Part shown: one piece after another, positions 10,634-23,152 of the stretch
Position numbering within the stretch: position 1 is the stretch's first letter
Layout of the letters: each line of letters opens with the position of its first letter
Assembly (NCBI RefSeq): GCF_047675955.1
Contig: NW_027328092.1
Span: 248,001-312,000, forward strand
Reading direction: 5' to 3'
From: Chlorocebus sabaeus
Taxonomy: Eukaryota; Chordata; Mammalia; Primates; Cercopithecidae
Length of the DNA stretch: 64,000 nucleotides
The notes under the pieces: model-generated
Databases searched by the model: none
What the model was told of the DNA's origin: nothing
Seen by the model: only the letters and a program-made list of their open reading frames with translations
Translations under genes and position numbers: made by a program

Positions 10634-11833
10634 GGAAAGAAGCTTTCTGAGAAACTGCTTTGTGTTCTGTTAATTCATCTCACAGAGATACAGCTTTCTC
10701 CTCAAGAAGTTTTCGCTAAGACTGTGCTTCTGGAATTTGGAAAGTGATATTTGGAAGCCCATAGAGGGCTACGGTGAAAAAGGAAATAACTTCCGTTAAA
10801 AAACAGGAAAGAAGCTTTCTGAGAAACTGCTTTGTGTTCTGCTAATTCATCTCAAGAGTTACAGCTTTCCCCTCAAGCAGTCTTTCGCTAAGACTGTTCT
10901 TGGGGAATTTGCAAAGTGATATTTGGAAGCCCATAGAGGGCTATGGTGAAAAAGGAAATATCCTAAGATAAAAACTGGGAAGAATCTTTCTGAGAAATTG
11001 CTTTGTGTTCTGTTAATTCATCTCACAGAGTTACTGCATTCCCCTCAAGAAGCCTTTCGCTAAGACTGTTCTTGTGGAATTTGAAAAGTGATATTTGGAA
11101 GCCCATAGAGGGTTATGGTGAAAAAGGAAAATCTTCCCTTAAAAACTGGAAAGAAGCTTCCTGAGAAACTGCTTTGTGTTCGGTTAATTCAACTCACAGT
11201 TACTGCTTTCTCCTCAAAAAGCCTTTCGCTAACACTGTTCTTATGCAATTTGCAAAGTGATATTTGGAAGCCCTTAGAGGGTTAAGGTGAAAAAGGAAAT
11301 ATCTACCGTTAAAAACTGTAAAGAAGCTTTCTGAGAAACTGCTCTGTGTTCTGTTAATTCATCTCACAGTGTTACAGCATTCCCTTCAGGAAGCCTTTCG
11401 CTAAGTCTGTTCTTGTGGAATATTCAAGGTGATATCTGGAAGCCCATAGAGTGCTACGGTGAAAAAGGAAATATCTTCCGTTAAAAACTGGAAAGAAGCT
11501 TTCTGAGAAACTGCTCTGTGTTCTGTTAATTCATCTCACAGAGTTACAGCTTTCCCCTCAAGAAGCCTTTCGCTAAGACTGTTCTTGTGAAATTTGCACA
11601 TTGATATCTGGAAGTCCATACAGGGCTACGGTGTAAAAGGAAATATCTTCCGATAAAAACTGGAAGGAAGCTTTATGAGAAACTGCTTTGTGTCCTGTTA
11701 ATTCATCTCACAGAGTTACAGCCTTCCCTTCAAGATGCCTTTCGCTAAGACTCTTCTTGTGGAATTGGCAAAGTGTTATTTGGAAGCCCGTAGAGGTCTA
11801 CGGTGAAAAAGGAAATATCTTCCTTTAAAAACT
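10634..11833 (+). repeat. First copy of the 1200-bp m7-m13 block in unit 5
   Basis: Seven monomers, m7 to m13. Base-by-base comparison with the following 1200 bp, which falls in the same position of the line layout, shows one difference: C at 11457 (GTGCTACGG) against T at 12657. Confidence 0.92.
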
Positions 11834-13033
11834 GGAAAGAAGCTTTCTGAGAAACTGCTTTGTGTTCTGTTAATTCATCTCACAGAGATACAGCTTTCTC
11901 CTCAAGAAGTTTTCGCTAAGACTGTGCTTCTGGAATTTGGAAAGTGATATTTGGAAGCCCATAGAGGGCTACGGTGAAAAAGGAAATAACTTCCGTTAAA
12001 AAACAGGAAAGAAGCTTTCTGAGAAACTGCTTTGTGTTCTGCTAATTCATCTCAAGAGTTACAGCTTTCCCCTCAAGCAGTCTTTCGCTAAGACTGTTCT
12101 TGGGGAATTTGCAAAGTGATATTTGGAAGCCCATAGAGGGCTATGGTGAAAAAGGAAATATCCTAAGATAAAAACTGGGAAGAATCTTTCTGAGAAATTG
12201 CTTTGTGTTCTGTTAATTCATCTCACAGAGTTACTGCATTCCCCTCAAGAAGCCTTTCGCTAAGACTGTTCTTGTGGAATTTGAAAAGTGATATTTGGAA
12301 GCCCATAGAGGGTTATGGTGAAAAAGGAAAATCTTCCCTTAAAAACTGGAAAGAAGCTTCCTGAGAAACTGCTTTGTGTTCGGTTAATTCAACTCACAGT
12401 TACTGCTTTCTCCTCAAAAAGCCTTTCGCTAACACTGTTCTTATGCAATTTGCAAAGTGATATTTGGAAGCCCTTAGAGGGTTAAGGTGAAAAAGGAAAT
12501 ATCTACCGTTAAAAACTGTAAAGAAGCTTTCTGAGAAACTGCTCTGTGTTCTGTTAATTCATCTCACAGTGTTACAGCATTCCCTTCAGGAAGCCTTTCG
12601 CTAAGTCTGTTCTTGTGGAATATTCAAGGTGATATCTGGAAGCCCATAGAGTGCTATGGTGAAAAAGGAAATATCTTCCGTTAAAAACTGGAAAGAAGCT
12701 TTCTGAGAAACTGCTCTGTGTTCTGTTAATTCATCTCACAGAGTTACAGCTTTCCCCTCAAGAAGCCTTTCGCTAAGACTGTTCTTGTGAAATTTGCACA
12801 TTGATATCTGGAAGTCCATACAGGGCTACGGTGTAAAAGGAAATATCTTCCGATAAAAACTGGAAGGAAGCTTTATGAGAAACTGCTTTGTGTCCTGTTA
12901 ATTCATCTCACAGAGTTACAGCCTTCCCTTCAAGATGCCTTTCGCTAAGACTCTTCTTGTGGAATTGGCAAAGTGTTATTTGGAAGCCCGTAGAGGTCTA
13001 CGGTGAAAAAGGAAATATCTTCCTTTAAAAACT
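11834..13033 (+). repeat. Second copy of the 1200-bp m7-m13 block in unit 5
   Basis: Begins with a hybrid monomer: preceded by an m13 end but continuing as m7 (CACAGAGATACAGC) instead of m14 (CACAGAGTCACTGC). m7 and m14 share sequence across 11825-11887 (63 bp), so the crossover lies somewhere in that tract. The T at 12657 is the allele of units 7 onward, not that of the adjoining units 4 and 6. Confidence 0.92.
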
Positions 13034-13205
13034 GGAAAGAAGCTTTCTGAGAAACTGCTTTGTGTTCTGTTAATTCATCTCACAGAGTCACTGCTTTCAC
13101 CTCAAGAATCCTTTCGCTGAGACTCTTCATGTGGAAATTTCATAGTGATATTTTCAAGCCCATAGAGGGCTAAGGTGAAAAAGGAAATATCCTAAGATAA
13201 AAACT

Positions 13206-15606
13206 GAAAAGAAGCATTCTGAGAAACTACTTTGTGTTCTGTTAATTCATCTCACAGTGTTACAGCTTTGCCCTCAAGAGGCCTTTCGCGAAGACACTTC
13301 TTGTGGAATTTGCAAAGTGATATTTGGAAGCCCATAGAGGGCTATGGTGAAAAAGGAAATATCTTTTGTTAAAAACTGAAAGAGGCTTTCTGAGAAACTG
13401 CTCTGTGTTCTATTAATTCATCTCACAGAGTTACTGCTTTCCCAGAAAGAAGCCATTCTCTAAGATTCTTCTTGTGGATTTTTCAAAGTGATATTGGAAG
13501 CCCATAGAGGGCTATGGTGAAAAAGGGAATATCTTCCGTTAAAAACTGGAAAGAATCTTTCTGAGAAACTGCTTTGTGTTCTGTTAATTCATCTCACAGA
13601 GTTACAGCTTTCCCCTCAAGAAGCCTTTCGCTAAGACTGTTCTTCTGGAATTTTGAAAGTGATATTTGGAATCCCATAGAGGGCTATGGTGAAAAAGGAA
13701 AGATCTTCCGTTAAAAACTGGAAAGAACCTTTCTGAGAAATTGCTTTGTGTTCTTTTAATTCATCTCACAGAGTTACTGCGTTCCTCTCAAGAAGCCTTT
13801 CGCTAACACTGTTCTTGTGGAATTTGCAAAGTGATATTTGGAAGCCCATATAGGGTTATGGTGAAAAAGGAAATATCTTCCGTTAAAAACTGGAAAGAAG
13901 CATTCTGAGAAACTGCTTTGTGTTCTCTTAGTTCATCTCACAGAGTTACAGCTTGCCCCTCTAGAAGCCTTTCGCTAAGACTGTTCTTGTGGAATTTGCA
14001 AAGTGACATTTGGAAGCCCATAGTGGGCTATGGTGAAAAAGGAAATATCCTAAGATAAAAACTGAAAAGAAGCTTTCTGAGAAACTGCCTTGTGTTCTGT
14101 TAATTCATCTCACAGGGTTACAGCTTTCTCCACAAGAAGCCTTTCGCTAAGACTGTTCTTGTGGAATTTCAAAGTGATATTTGTAAAGCCATAGAAGGAT
14201 ATGATGAAAAAGGAAATATCTTCTGTTAAAAACTGGAAAGAAGCTTTCTGAGAAACTGCTTTGTGTTCTGTTAATTCATCTCACAGAGATACAGCTTTCT
14301 CCTCAAGAAGTTTTCGCTAAGACTGTGCTTCTGGAATTTGGAAAGTGATATTTGGAAGCCCATAGAGGGCTACGGTGAAAAAGGAAATAACTTCCGTTAA
14401 AAAACAGGAAAGAAGCTTTCTGAGAAACTGCTTTGTGTTCTGCTAATTCATCTCAAGAGTTACAGCTTTCCCCTCAAGCAGTCTTTCGCTAAGACTGTTC
14501 TTGGGGAATTTGCAAAGTGATATTTGGAAGCCCATAGAGGGCTATGGTGAAAAAGGAAATATCCTAAGATAAAAACTGGGAAGAATCTTTCTGAGAAATT
14601 GCTTTGTGTTCTGTTAATTCATCTCACAGAGTTACTGCATTCCCCTCAAGAAGCCTTTCGCTAAGACTGTTCTTGTGGAATTTGAAAAGTGATATTTGGA
14701 AGCCCATAGAGGGTTATGGTGAAAAAGGAAAATCTTCCCTTAAAAACTGGAAAGAAGCTTCCTGAGAAACTGCTTTGTGTTCGGTTAATTCAACTCACAG
14801 TTACTGCTTTCTCCTCAAAAAGCCTTTCGCTAACACTGTTCTTATGCAATTTGCAAAGTGATATTTGGAAGCCCTTAGAGGGTTAAGGTGAAAAAGGAAA
14901 TATCTACCGTTAAAAACTGTAAAGAAGCTTTCTGAGAAACTGCTCTGTGTTCTGTTAATTCATCTCACAGTGTTACAGCATTCCCTTCAGGAAGCCTTTC
15001 GCTAAGTCTGTTCTTGTGGAATATTCAAGGTGATATCTGGAAGCCCATAGAGTGCTACGGTGAAAAAGGAAATATCTTCCGTTAAAAACTGGAAAGAAGC
15101 TTTCTGAGAAACTGCTCTGTGTTCTGTTAATTCATCTCACAGAGTTACAGCTTTCCCCTCAAGAAGCCTTTCGCTAAGACTGTTCTTGTGAAATTTGCAC
15201 ATTGATATCTGGAAGTCCATACAGGGCTACGGTGTAAAAGGAAATATCTTCCGATAAAAACTGGAAGGAAGCTTTATGAGAAACTGCTTTGTGTCCTGTT
15301 AATTCATCTCACAGAGTTACAGCCTTCCCTTCAAGATGCCTTTCGCTAAGACTCTTCTTGTGGAATTGGCAAAGTGTTATTTGGAAGCCCGTAGAGGTCT
15401 ACGGTGAAAAAGGAAATATCTTCCTTTAAAAACTGGAAAGAAGCTTTCTGAGAAACTGCTTTGTGTTCTGTTAATTCATCTCACAGAGTCACTGCTTTCA
15501 CCTCAAGAATCCTTTCGCTGAGACTCTTCATGTGGAAATTTCATAGTGATATTTTCAAGCCCATAGAGGGCTAAGGTGAAAAAGGAAATATCCTAAGATA
15601 AAAACT
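13206..15606 (+). repeat. HOR unit 6 (14-mer, 2401 bp)
   Basis: XbaI form of m5, CTATGGTG in m3, GTGCTACGG in m11. Private: CAAGAGGCC in m1, ACTGCTTTG at the start of m3 where other units have ACTACTTTG or its variants, and GCTAACACTG in m4. Last unit with GTGCTACGG. Confidence 0.95.
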
Positions 15607-18350
15607 GAAAAGAAGCATTCTGAGAAACTACTTTGTGTTCTGTTAATTCATCTCACAGTGTTACAGCTTTGCCCTCAAGAAGCCTTTCGCGAAGACACTT
15701 CTTGTGGAATTTGCAAAGTGATATTTGGAAGCCCATAGAGGGCTATGGTGAAAAAGGAAATATCTTTTGTTAAAAACTGAAAGAGGCTTTCTGAGAAACT
15801 GCTCTGTGTTCTATTAATTCATCTCACAGAGTTACTGCTTTCCCAGAAAGAAGCCATTCTCTAAGATTCTTCTTGTGGATTTTTCAAAGTGATATTGGAA
15901 GCCCATAGAGGGCTATGGTGAAAAAGGGAATATCTTCCGTTAAAAACTGGAAAGAATCTTTCTGAGAAACTACTTTGTGTTCTGTTAATTCATCTCACAG
16001 AGTTACAGCTTTCCCCTCAAGAAGCCTTTCGCTAAGACTGTTCTTCTGGAATTTTGAAAGTGATATTTGGAATCCCATAGAGGGCTATGGTGAAAAAGGA
16101 AAGATCTTCCGTTAAAAACTGGAAAGAACCTTTCTGAGAAATTGCTTTGTGTTCTTTTAATTCATCTCACAGAGTTACTGCGTTCCTCTCAAGAAGCCTT
16201 TCGCTAAGACTGTTCTTGTGGAATTTGCAAAGTGATATTTGGAAGCCCATATAGGGTTATGGTGAAAAAGGAAATATCTTCCGTTAAAAACTGGAAAGAA
16301 GCATTCTGAGAAACTGCTTTGTGTTCTCTTAGTTCATCTCACAGAGTTACAGCTTGCCCCTCGAGAAGCCTTTCGCTAAGACTGTTCTTGTGGAATTTGC
16401 AAAGTGACATTTGGAAGCCCATAGTGGGCTATGGTGAAAAAGGAAATATCCTAAGATAAAAACTGAAAAGAAGCTTTCTGAGAAACTGCCTTGTGTTCTG
16501 TTAATTCATCTCACAGGGTTACAGCTTTCTCCACAAGAAGCCTTTCGCTAAGACTGTTCTTGTGGAATTTCAAAGTGATATTTGTAAAGCCATAGAAGGA
16601 TATGATGAAAAAGGAAATATCTTCTGTTAAAAACTGGAAAGAAGCTTTCTGAGAAACTGCTTTGTGTTCTGTTAATTCATCTCACAGAGATACAGCTTTC
16701 TCCTCAAGAAGTTTTCGCTAAGACTGTGCTTCTGGAATTTGGAAAGTGATATTTGGAAGCCCATAGAGGGCTACGGTGAAAAAGGAAATAACTTCCGTTA
16801 AAAAACAGGAAAGAAGCTTTCTGAGAAACTGCTTTGTGTTCTGCTAATTCATCTCAAGAGTTACAGCTTTCCCCTCAAGCAGTCTTTCGCTAAGACTGTT
16901 CTTGGGGAATTTGCAAAGTGATATTTGGAAGCCCATAGAGGGCTATGGTGAAAAAAGAAATATCTTCCGTTAAAAAGTGGAAAGAAGCTTTCTGAGAATC
17001 TGCTTTGTGTTCTGTTAATTCATCTCACAGTGTTACTAATCTCTCCTCAAGTAACCTTTAGCTAAGGCAGATCTTGTGGAATTTGGAAAGTGATATTTGG
17101 AAGCCCATAGGGGGCTATGGTGAAAAAGGAAGTATCTTCCGTTAAAATCTGGAAGAAGATTTCTGAGAAACTACTTTGTGTTCTGTTAATTCATCTCAGA
17201 GACTTACATCTTTCCCCTCAAGAAGCCTTTCCCTAAGACTCTTCATGTGGAATTTGCAAAGTGATATTTCGAAGCCCACAGAGGGCTATGGTGAAAAAGG
17301 AGATATCCTAAGATAAAAACTGAAGAGAAACTTTCTGAGAAACTGCTCTGTATTCTCTTAATTCATCTCACAGAGTTACTGCGTTCCCCTCAAGAAGCCT
17401 TTCGCTAAGACTGTTCTTGTGGAATTTGAAAAGTGATATTTGGAAGCCCATAGAGGGTTATGGTGAAAAAGGAAAATCTTCCCTTAAAAACTGGAAAGAA
17501 GCTTCCTGAGAAACTGCTTTGTGTTCGGTTAATTCAACTCACAGTTACTGCTTTCTCCTCAAAAAGCCTTTCGCTAACACTGTTCTTATGCAATTTGCAA
17601 AGTGATATTTGGAAGCCCTTAGAGGGTTAAGGTGAAAAAGGAAATATCTACCGTTAAAAACTGTAAAGAAGCTTTCTGAGAAACTGCTCTGTGTTCTGTT
17701 AATTCATCTCACAGTGTTACAGCATTCCCTTCAGGAAGCCTTTCGCTAAGTCTGTTCTTGTGGAATATTCAAGGTGATATCTGGAAGCCCATAGAGTGCT
17801 ATGGTGAAAAAGGAAATATCTTCCGTTAAAAACTGGAAAGAAGCTTTCTGAGAAACTGCTCTGTGTTCTGTTAATTCATCTCACAGAGTTACAGCTTTCC
17901 CCTCAAGAAGCCTTTCGCTAAGACTGTTCTTGTGAAATTTGCACATTGATATCTGGAAGTCCATAAAGGGCTACGGTGTAAAAGGAAATATCTTCCGATA
18001 AAAACTGGAAGGAAGCTTTATGAGAAACTGCTTTGTGTCCTGTTAATTCATCTCACAGAGTTACAGCCTTCCCTTCAAGATGCCTTTCGCTAAGACTCTT
18101 CTTGTGGAATTGGCAAAGTGTTATTTGGAAGCCCGTAGAGGTCTACGGTGAAAAAGGAAATATCTTCCTTTAAAAACTGGAAAGAAGCTTTCTGAGAAAC
18201 TGCTTTGTGTTCTGTTAATTCATCTCACAGAGTCACTGCTTTCACCTCAAGAATCCTTTCGCTGAGACTCTTCATGTGGAAATTTCATAGTGATATTTTC
18301 AAGCCCATAGAGGGCTAAGGTGAAAAAGGAAATATCCTAAGATAAAAACT
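15607..18350 (+). repeat. HOR unit 7 (16-mer variant, 2744 bp)
   Basis: A 14-mer plus two extra monomers (343 bp) between m8 and m9. First unit with XhoI (CTCGAG) in m5 and with GTGCTATGG in m11. Private CCATAAAGGG in m12. Its extra monomers differ from those in the four later 16-mers. Confidence 0.95.
16979..17321 (+). repeat. Extra monomers m8a and m8b in unit 7
   Basis: m8a (16979-17149) is marked by TTCTGAGAATCTGC, CACAGTGTTACTAATC, GTAACCTTTAGC and GGCAGATC. m8b (17150-17321) is marked by AAGATTTCTGAG, CATCTCAGAGACTTAC, TTTCCCTAAGACTC, TTTCGAAGCCCACAG and the 3' end TATCCTAAGATAAAAACTG. Both are absent from 14-mer units. Alleles TTACTAATC, GGAATTTGG, CTCAAGAAG and GATAAAAACTG set this copy apart from later ones. 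Confidence 0.92.
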
Positions 18351-20751
18351 GAAAAGAAGCATTCTGAGAAACTACTTTGTGTTCTGTTAATTCATCTCAC
18401 AGTGTTACAACTTTGCCCTCAAGAAGCCTTTCGCGAAGACACTTCTTGTGGAATTTGCAAAGTGATATTTGGAAGCCCATAGAGGGCTATGGTGAAAAAG
18501 GAAATATCTTTTGTTAAAAACTGAAAGAGGCTTTCTGAGAAACTGCTCTGTGTTCTATTAATTCATCTCACAGAGTTACTGCTTTCCCAGAAAGAAGCCA
18601 TTCTCTAAGATTCTTCTTGTGGATTTTTCAAAGTGATATTGGAAGCCCATAGAGGGCTATGGTGAAAAAGGGAATATCTTCCGTTAAAAACTGGAAAGAA
18701 TCTTTCTGAGAAACTACTTCGTGTTCTGTTAATTCATCTCACAGAGTTACAGCTTTCCCCTCAAGAAGCCTTTCGCTAAGACTGTTCTTCTGGAATTTTG
18801 AAAGTGATATTTGGAATCCCATAGAGGGCTATGTTGAAAAAGGAAAGATCTTCCGTTAAAAACTGGAAAGAACCTTTCTGAGAAATTGCTTTGTGTTCTT
18901 TTAATTCATCTCACAGAGTTACTGCGTTCCTCTCAAGAAGCCTTTCGCTAAGACTGTTCTTGTGGAATTTGCAAAGTGATATTTGGAAGCCCATATAGGG
19001 TTATGGTGAAAAAGGAAATATCTTCCGTTAAAAACTGGAAAGAAGCATTCTGAGAAACTGCTTTGTGTTCTCTTAGTTCATCTCACAGAGTTACAGCTTG
19101 CCCCTCTAGAAGCCTTTCGCTAAGACTGTTCTTGTGGAATTTGCAAAGTGACATTTGGAAGCCCATAGTGGGCTATGGTGAAAAAGGAAATATCCTAAGA
19201 TAAAAACTGAAAAGAAGCTTTCTGAGAAACTGCCTTGTGTTCTGTTAATTCATCTCACAGGGTTACAGCTTTCTCCACAAGAAGCCTTTCGCTAAGACTG
19301 TTCTTGTGGAATTTCAAAGTGATATTTGTAAAGCCATAGAAGGATATGATGAAAAAGGAAATATCTTCTGTTAAAAACTGGAAAGAAGCTTTCTGAGAAA
19401 CTGCTTTGTGTTCTGTTAATTCATCTCACAGAGATACAGCTTTCTCCTCAAGAAGTTTTCGCTAAGACTGTGCTTCTGGAATTTGGAAAGTGATATTTGG
19501 AAGCCCATAGAGGGCTACGGTGAAAAAGGAAATAACTTCCGTTAAAAAACAGGAAAGAAGCTTTCTGAGAAACTGCTTTGTGTTCTGCTAATTCATCTCA
19601 AGAGTTACAGCTTTCCCCTCAAGCAGTCTTTCGCTAAGACTGTTCTTGGGGAATTTGCAAAGTGATATTTGGAAGCCCATAGAGGGCTATGGTGAAAAAG
19701 GAAATATCCTAAGATAAAAACTGGGAAGAATCTTTCTGAGAAATTGCTTTGTGTTCTGTTAATTCATCTCACAGAGTTACTGCATTCCCCTCAAGAAGCC
19801 TTTCGCTAAGACTGTTCTTGTGGAATTTGAAAAGTGATATTTGGAAGCCCATAGAGGGTTATGGTGAAAAAGGAAAATCTTCCCTTAAAAACTGGAAAGA
19901 AGCTTCCTGAGAAACTGCTTTGTGTTCGGTTAATTCAACTCACAGTTACTGCTTTCTCCTCAAAAAGCCTTTCGCTAACACTGTTCTTATGCAATTTGCA
20001 AAGTGATATTTGGAAGCCCTTAGAGGGTTAAGGTGAAAAAGGAAATATCTACCGTTAAAAACTGTAAAGAAGCTTTCTGAGAAACTGCTCTGTGTTCTGT
20101 TAATTCATCTCACAGTGTTACAGCATTCCCTTCAGGAAGCCTTTCGCTAAGTCTGTTCTTGTGGAATATTCAAGGTGATATCTGGAAGCCCATAGAGTGC
20201 TATGGTGAAAAAGGAAATATCTTCCGTTAAAAACTGGAAAGAAGCTTTCTGAGAAACTGCTCTGTGTTCTGTTAATTCATCTCACAGAGTTACAGCTTTC
20301 CCCTCAACAAGCCTTTCGCTAAGACTGTTCTTGTGAAATTTGCACATTGATATCTGGAAGTCCATACAGGGCTACGGTGTAAAAGGAAATATCTTCCGAT
20401 AAAAACTGGAAGGAAGCTTTATGAGAAACTGCTTTGTGTCCTGTTAATTCATCTCACAGAGTTACAGCCTTCCCTTCAAGATGCCTTTCGCTAAGACTCT
20501 TCTTGTGGAATTGGCAAAGTGTTATTTGGAAGCCCGTAGAGGTCTACGGTGAAAAAGGAAATATCTTCCTTTAAAAACTGGAAAGAAGCTTTCTGAGAAA
20601 CTGCTTTGTGTTCTGTTAATTCATCTCACAGAGTCACTGCTTTCACCTCAAGAATCCTTTCGCTGAGACTCTTCGTGTGGAAATTTCATAGTGATATTTT
20701 CAAGCCCATAGAGGGCTAAGGTGAAAAAGGAAATATCCTAAGATAAAAACT
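18351..20751 (+). repeat. HOR unit 8 (14-mer, 2401 bp)
   Basis: Carries ACTACTTCG and CTATGTTG in m3, XbaI in m5, CTCAACAAG in m12; nearly identical to unit 9. Private: GTTACAACTTTG in m1 and TTCGTGTGG in m14. Confidence 0.95.
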
Positions 20752-23152
20752 GAAAAGAAGCATTCTGAGAAACTACTTTGTGTTCTGTTAATTCATCTCA
20801 CAGTGTTACAGCTTTGCCCTCAAGAAGCCTTTCGCGAAGACACTTCTTGTGGAATTTGCAAAGTGATATTTGGAAGCCCATAGAGGGCTATGGTGAAAAA
20901 GGAAATATCTTTTGTTAAAAACTGAAAGAGGCTTTCTGAGAAACTGCTCTGTGTTCTATTAATTCATCTCACAGAGTTACTGCTTTCCCAGAAAGAAGCC
21001 ATTCTCTAAGATTCTTCTTGTGGATTTTTCAAAGTGATATTGGAAGCCCATAGAGGGCTATGGTGAAAAAGGGAATATCTTCCGTTAAAAACTGGAAAGA
21101 ATCTTTCTGAGAAACTACTTCGTGTTCTGTTAATTCATCTCACAGAGTTACAGCTTTCCCCTCAAGAAGCCTTTCGCTAAGACTGTTCTTCTGGAATTTT
21201 GAAAGTGATATTTGGAATCCCATAGAGGGCTATGTTGAAAAAGGAAAGATCTTCCGTTAAAAACTGGAAAGAACCTTTCTGAGAAATTGCTTTGTGTTCT
21301 TTTAATTCATCTCACAGAGTTACTGCGTTCCTCTCAAGAAGCCTTTCGCTAAGACTGTTCTTGTGGAATTTGCAAAGTGATATTTGGAAGCCCATATAGG
21401 GTTATGGTGAAAAAGGAAATATCTTCCGTTAAAAACTGGAAAGAAGCATTCTGAGAAACTGCTTTGTGTTCTCTTAGTTCATCTCACAGAGTTACAGCTT
21501 GCCCCTCTAGAAGCCTTTCGCTAAGACTGTTCTTGTGGAATTTGCAAAGTGACATTTGGAAGCCCATAGTGGGCTATGGTGAAAAAGGAAATATCCTAAG
21601 ATAAAAACTGAAAAGAAGCTTTCTGAGAAACTGCCTTGTGTTCTGTTAATTCATCTCACAGGGTTACAGCTTTCTCCACAAGAAGCCTTTCGCTAAGACT
21701 GTTCTTGTGGAATTTCAAAGTGATATTTGTAAAGCCATAGAAGGATATGATGAAAAAGGAAATATCTTCTGTTAAAAACTGGAAAGAAGCTTTCTGAGAA
21801 ACTGCTTTGTGTTCTGTTAATTCATCTCACAGAGATACAGCTTTCTCCTCAAGAAGTTTTCGCTAAGACTGTGCTTCTGGAATTTGGAAAGTGATATTTG
21901 GAAGCCCATAGAGGGCTACGGTGAAAAAGGAAATAACTTCCGTTAAAAAACAGGAAAGAAGCTTTCTGAGAAACTGCTTTGTGTTCTGCTAATTCATCTC
22001 AAGAGTTACAGCTTTCCCCTCAAGCAGTCTTTCGCTAAGACTGTTCTTGGGGAATTTGCAAAGTGATATTTGGAAGCCCATAGAGGGCTATGGTGAAAAA
22101 GGAAATATCCTAAGATAAAAACTGGGAAGAATCTTTCTGAGAAATTGCTTTGTGTTCTGTTAATTCATCTCACAGAGTTACTGCATTCCCCTCAAGAAGC
22201 CTTTCGCTAAGACTGTTCTTGTGGAATTTGAAAAGTGATATTTGGAAGCCCATAGAGGGTTATGGTGAAAAAGGAAAATCTTCCCTTAAAAACTGGAAAG
22301 AAGCTTCCTGAGAAACTGCTTTGTGTTCGGTTAATTCAACTCACAGTTACTGCTTTCTCCTCAAAAAGCCTTTCGCTAACACTGTTCTTATGCAATTTGC
22401 AAAGTGATATTTGGAAGCCCTTAGAGGGTTAAGGTGAAAAAGGAAATATCTACCGTTAAAAACTGTAAAGAAGCTTTCTGAGAAACTGCTCTGTGTTCTG
22501 TTAATTCATCTCACAGTGTTACAGCATTCCCTTCAGGAAGCCTTTCGCTAAGTCTGTTCTTGTGGAATATTCAAGGTGATATCTGGAAGCCCATAGAGTG
22601 CTATGGTGAAAAAGGAAATATCTTCCGTTAAAAACTGGAAAGAAGCTTTCTGAGAAACTGCTCTGTGTTCTGTTAATTCATCTCACAGAGTTACAGCTTT
22701 CCCCTCAACAAGCCTTTCGCTAAGACTGTTCTTGTGAAATTTGCACATTGATATTTGGAAGTCCATACAGGGCTACGGTGTAAAAGGAAATATCTTCCGA
22801 TAAAAACTGGAAGGAAGCTTTATGAGAAACTGCTTTGTGTCCTGTTAGTTCATCTCACAGAGTTACAGCCTTCCCTTCAAGATGCCTTTCGCTAAGACTC
22901 TTCTTGTGGAATTGGCAAAGTGTTATTTGGAAGCCCGTAGAGGTCTACGGTGAAAAAGGAAATATCTTCCTTTAAAAACTGGAAAGAAGCTTTCTGAGAA
23001 ACTGCTTTGTGTTCTGTTAATTCATCTCACAGAGTCACTGCTTTCACCTCAAGAATCCTTTCGCTGAGACTCTTCATGTGGAAATTTCATAGTGATATTT
23101 TCAAGCCCATAGAGGGCTAAGGTGAAAAAGGAAATATCCTAAGATAAAAACT
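20752..23152 (+). repeat. HOR unit 9 (14-mer, 2401 bp)
   Basis: Same family as unit 8 (ACTACTTCG, CTATGTTG, XbaI, CTCAACAAG). Differs by GATATTTGG in m12 and CCTGTTAGTTC in m13. Confidence 0.95.

Larger units (their letters stand above)
9605..13205 (+). repeat. HOR unit 5 (21-mer variant, 3601 bp)
   Basis: Order m1-m13, hybrid m14/m7, m8-m14: a 14-mer with a 1200-bp internal repeat of m7-m13. 2401 + 1200 = 3601 exactly. Also carries private TTTGAAAGC in m1 and CTCTGAAG in m4, the latter shared only with unit 24. Confidence 0.95.
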
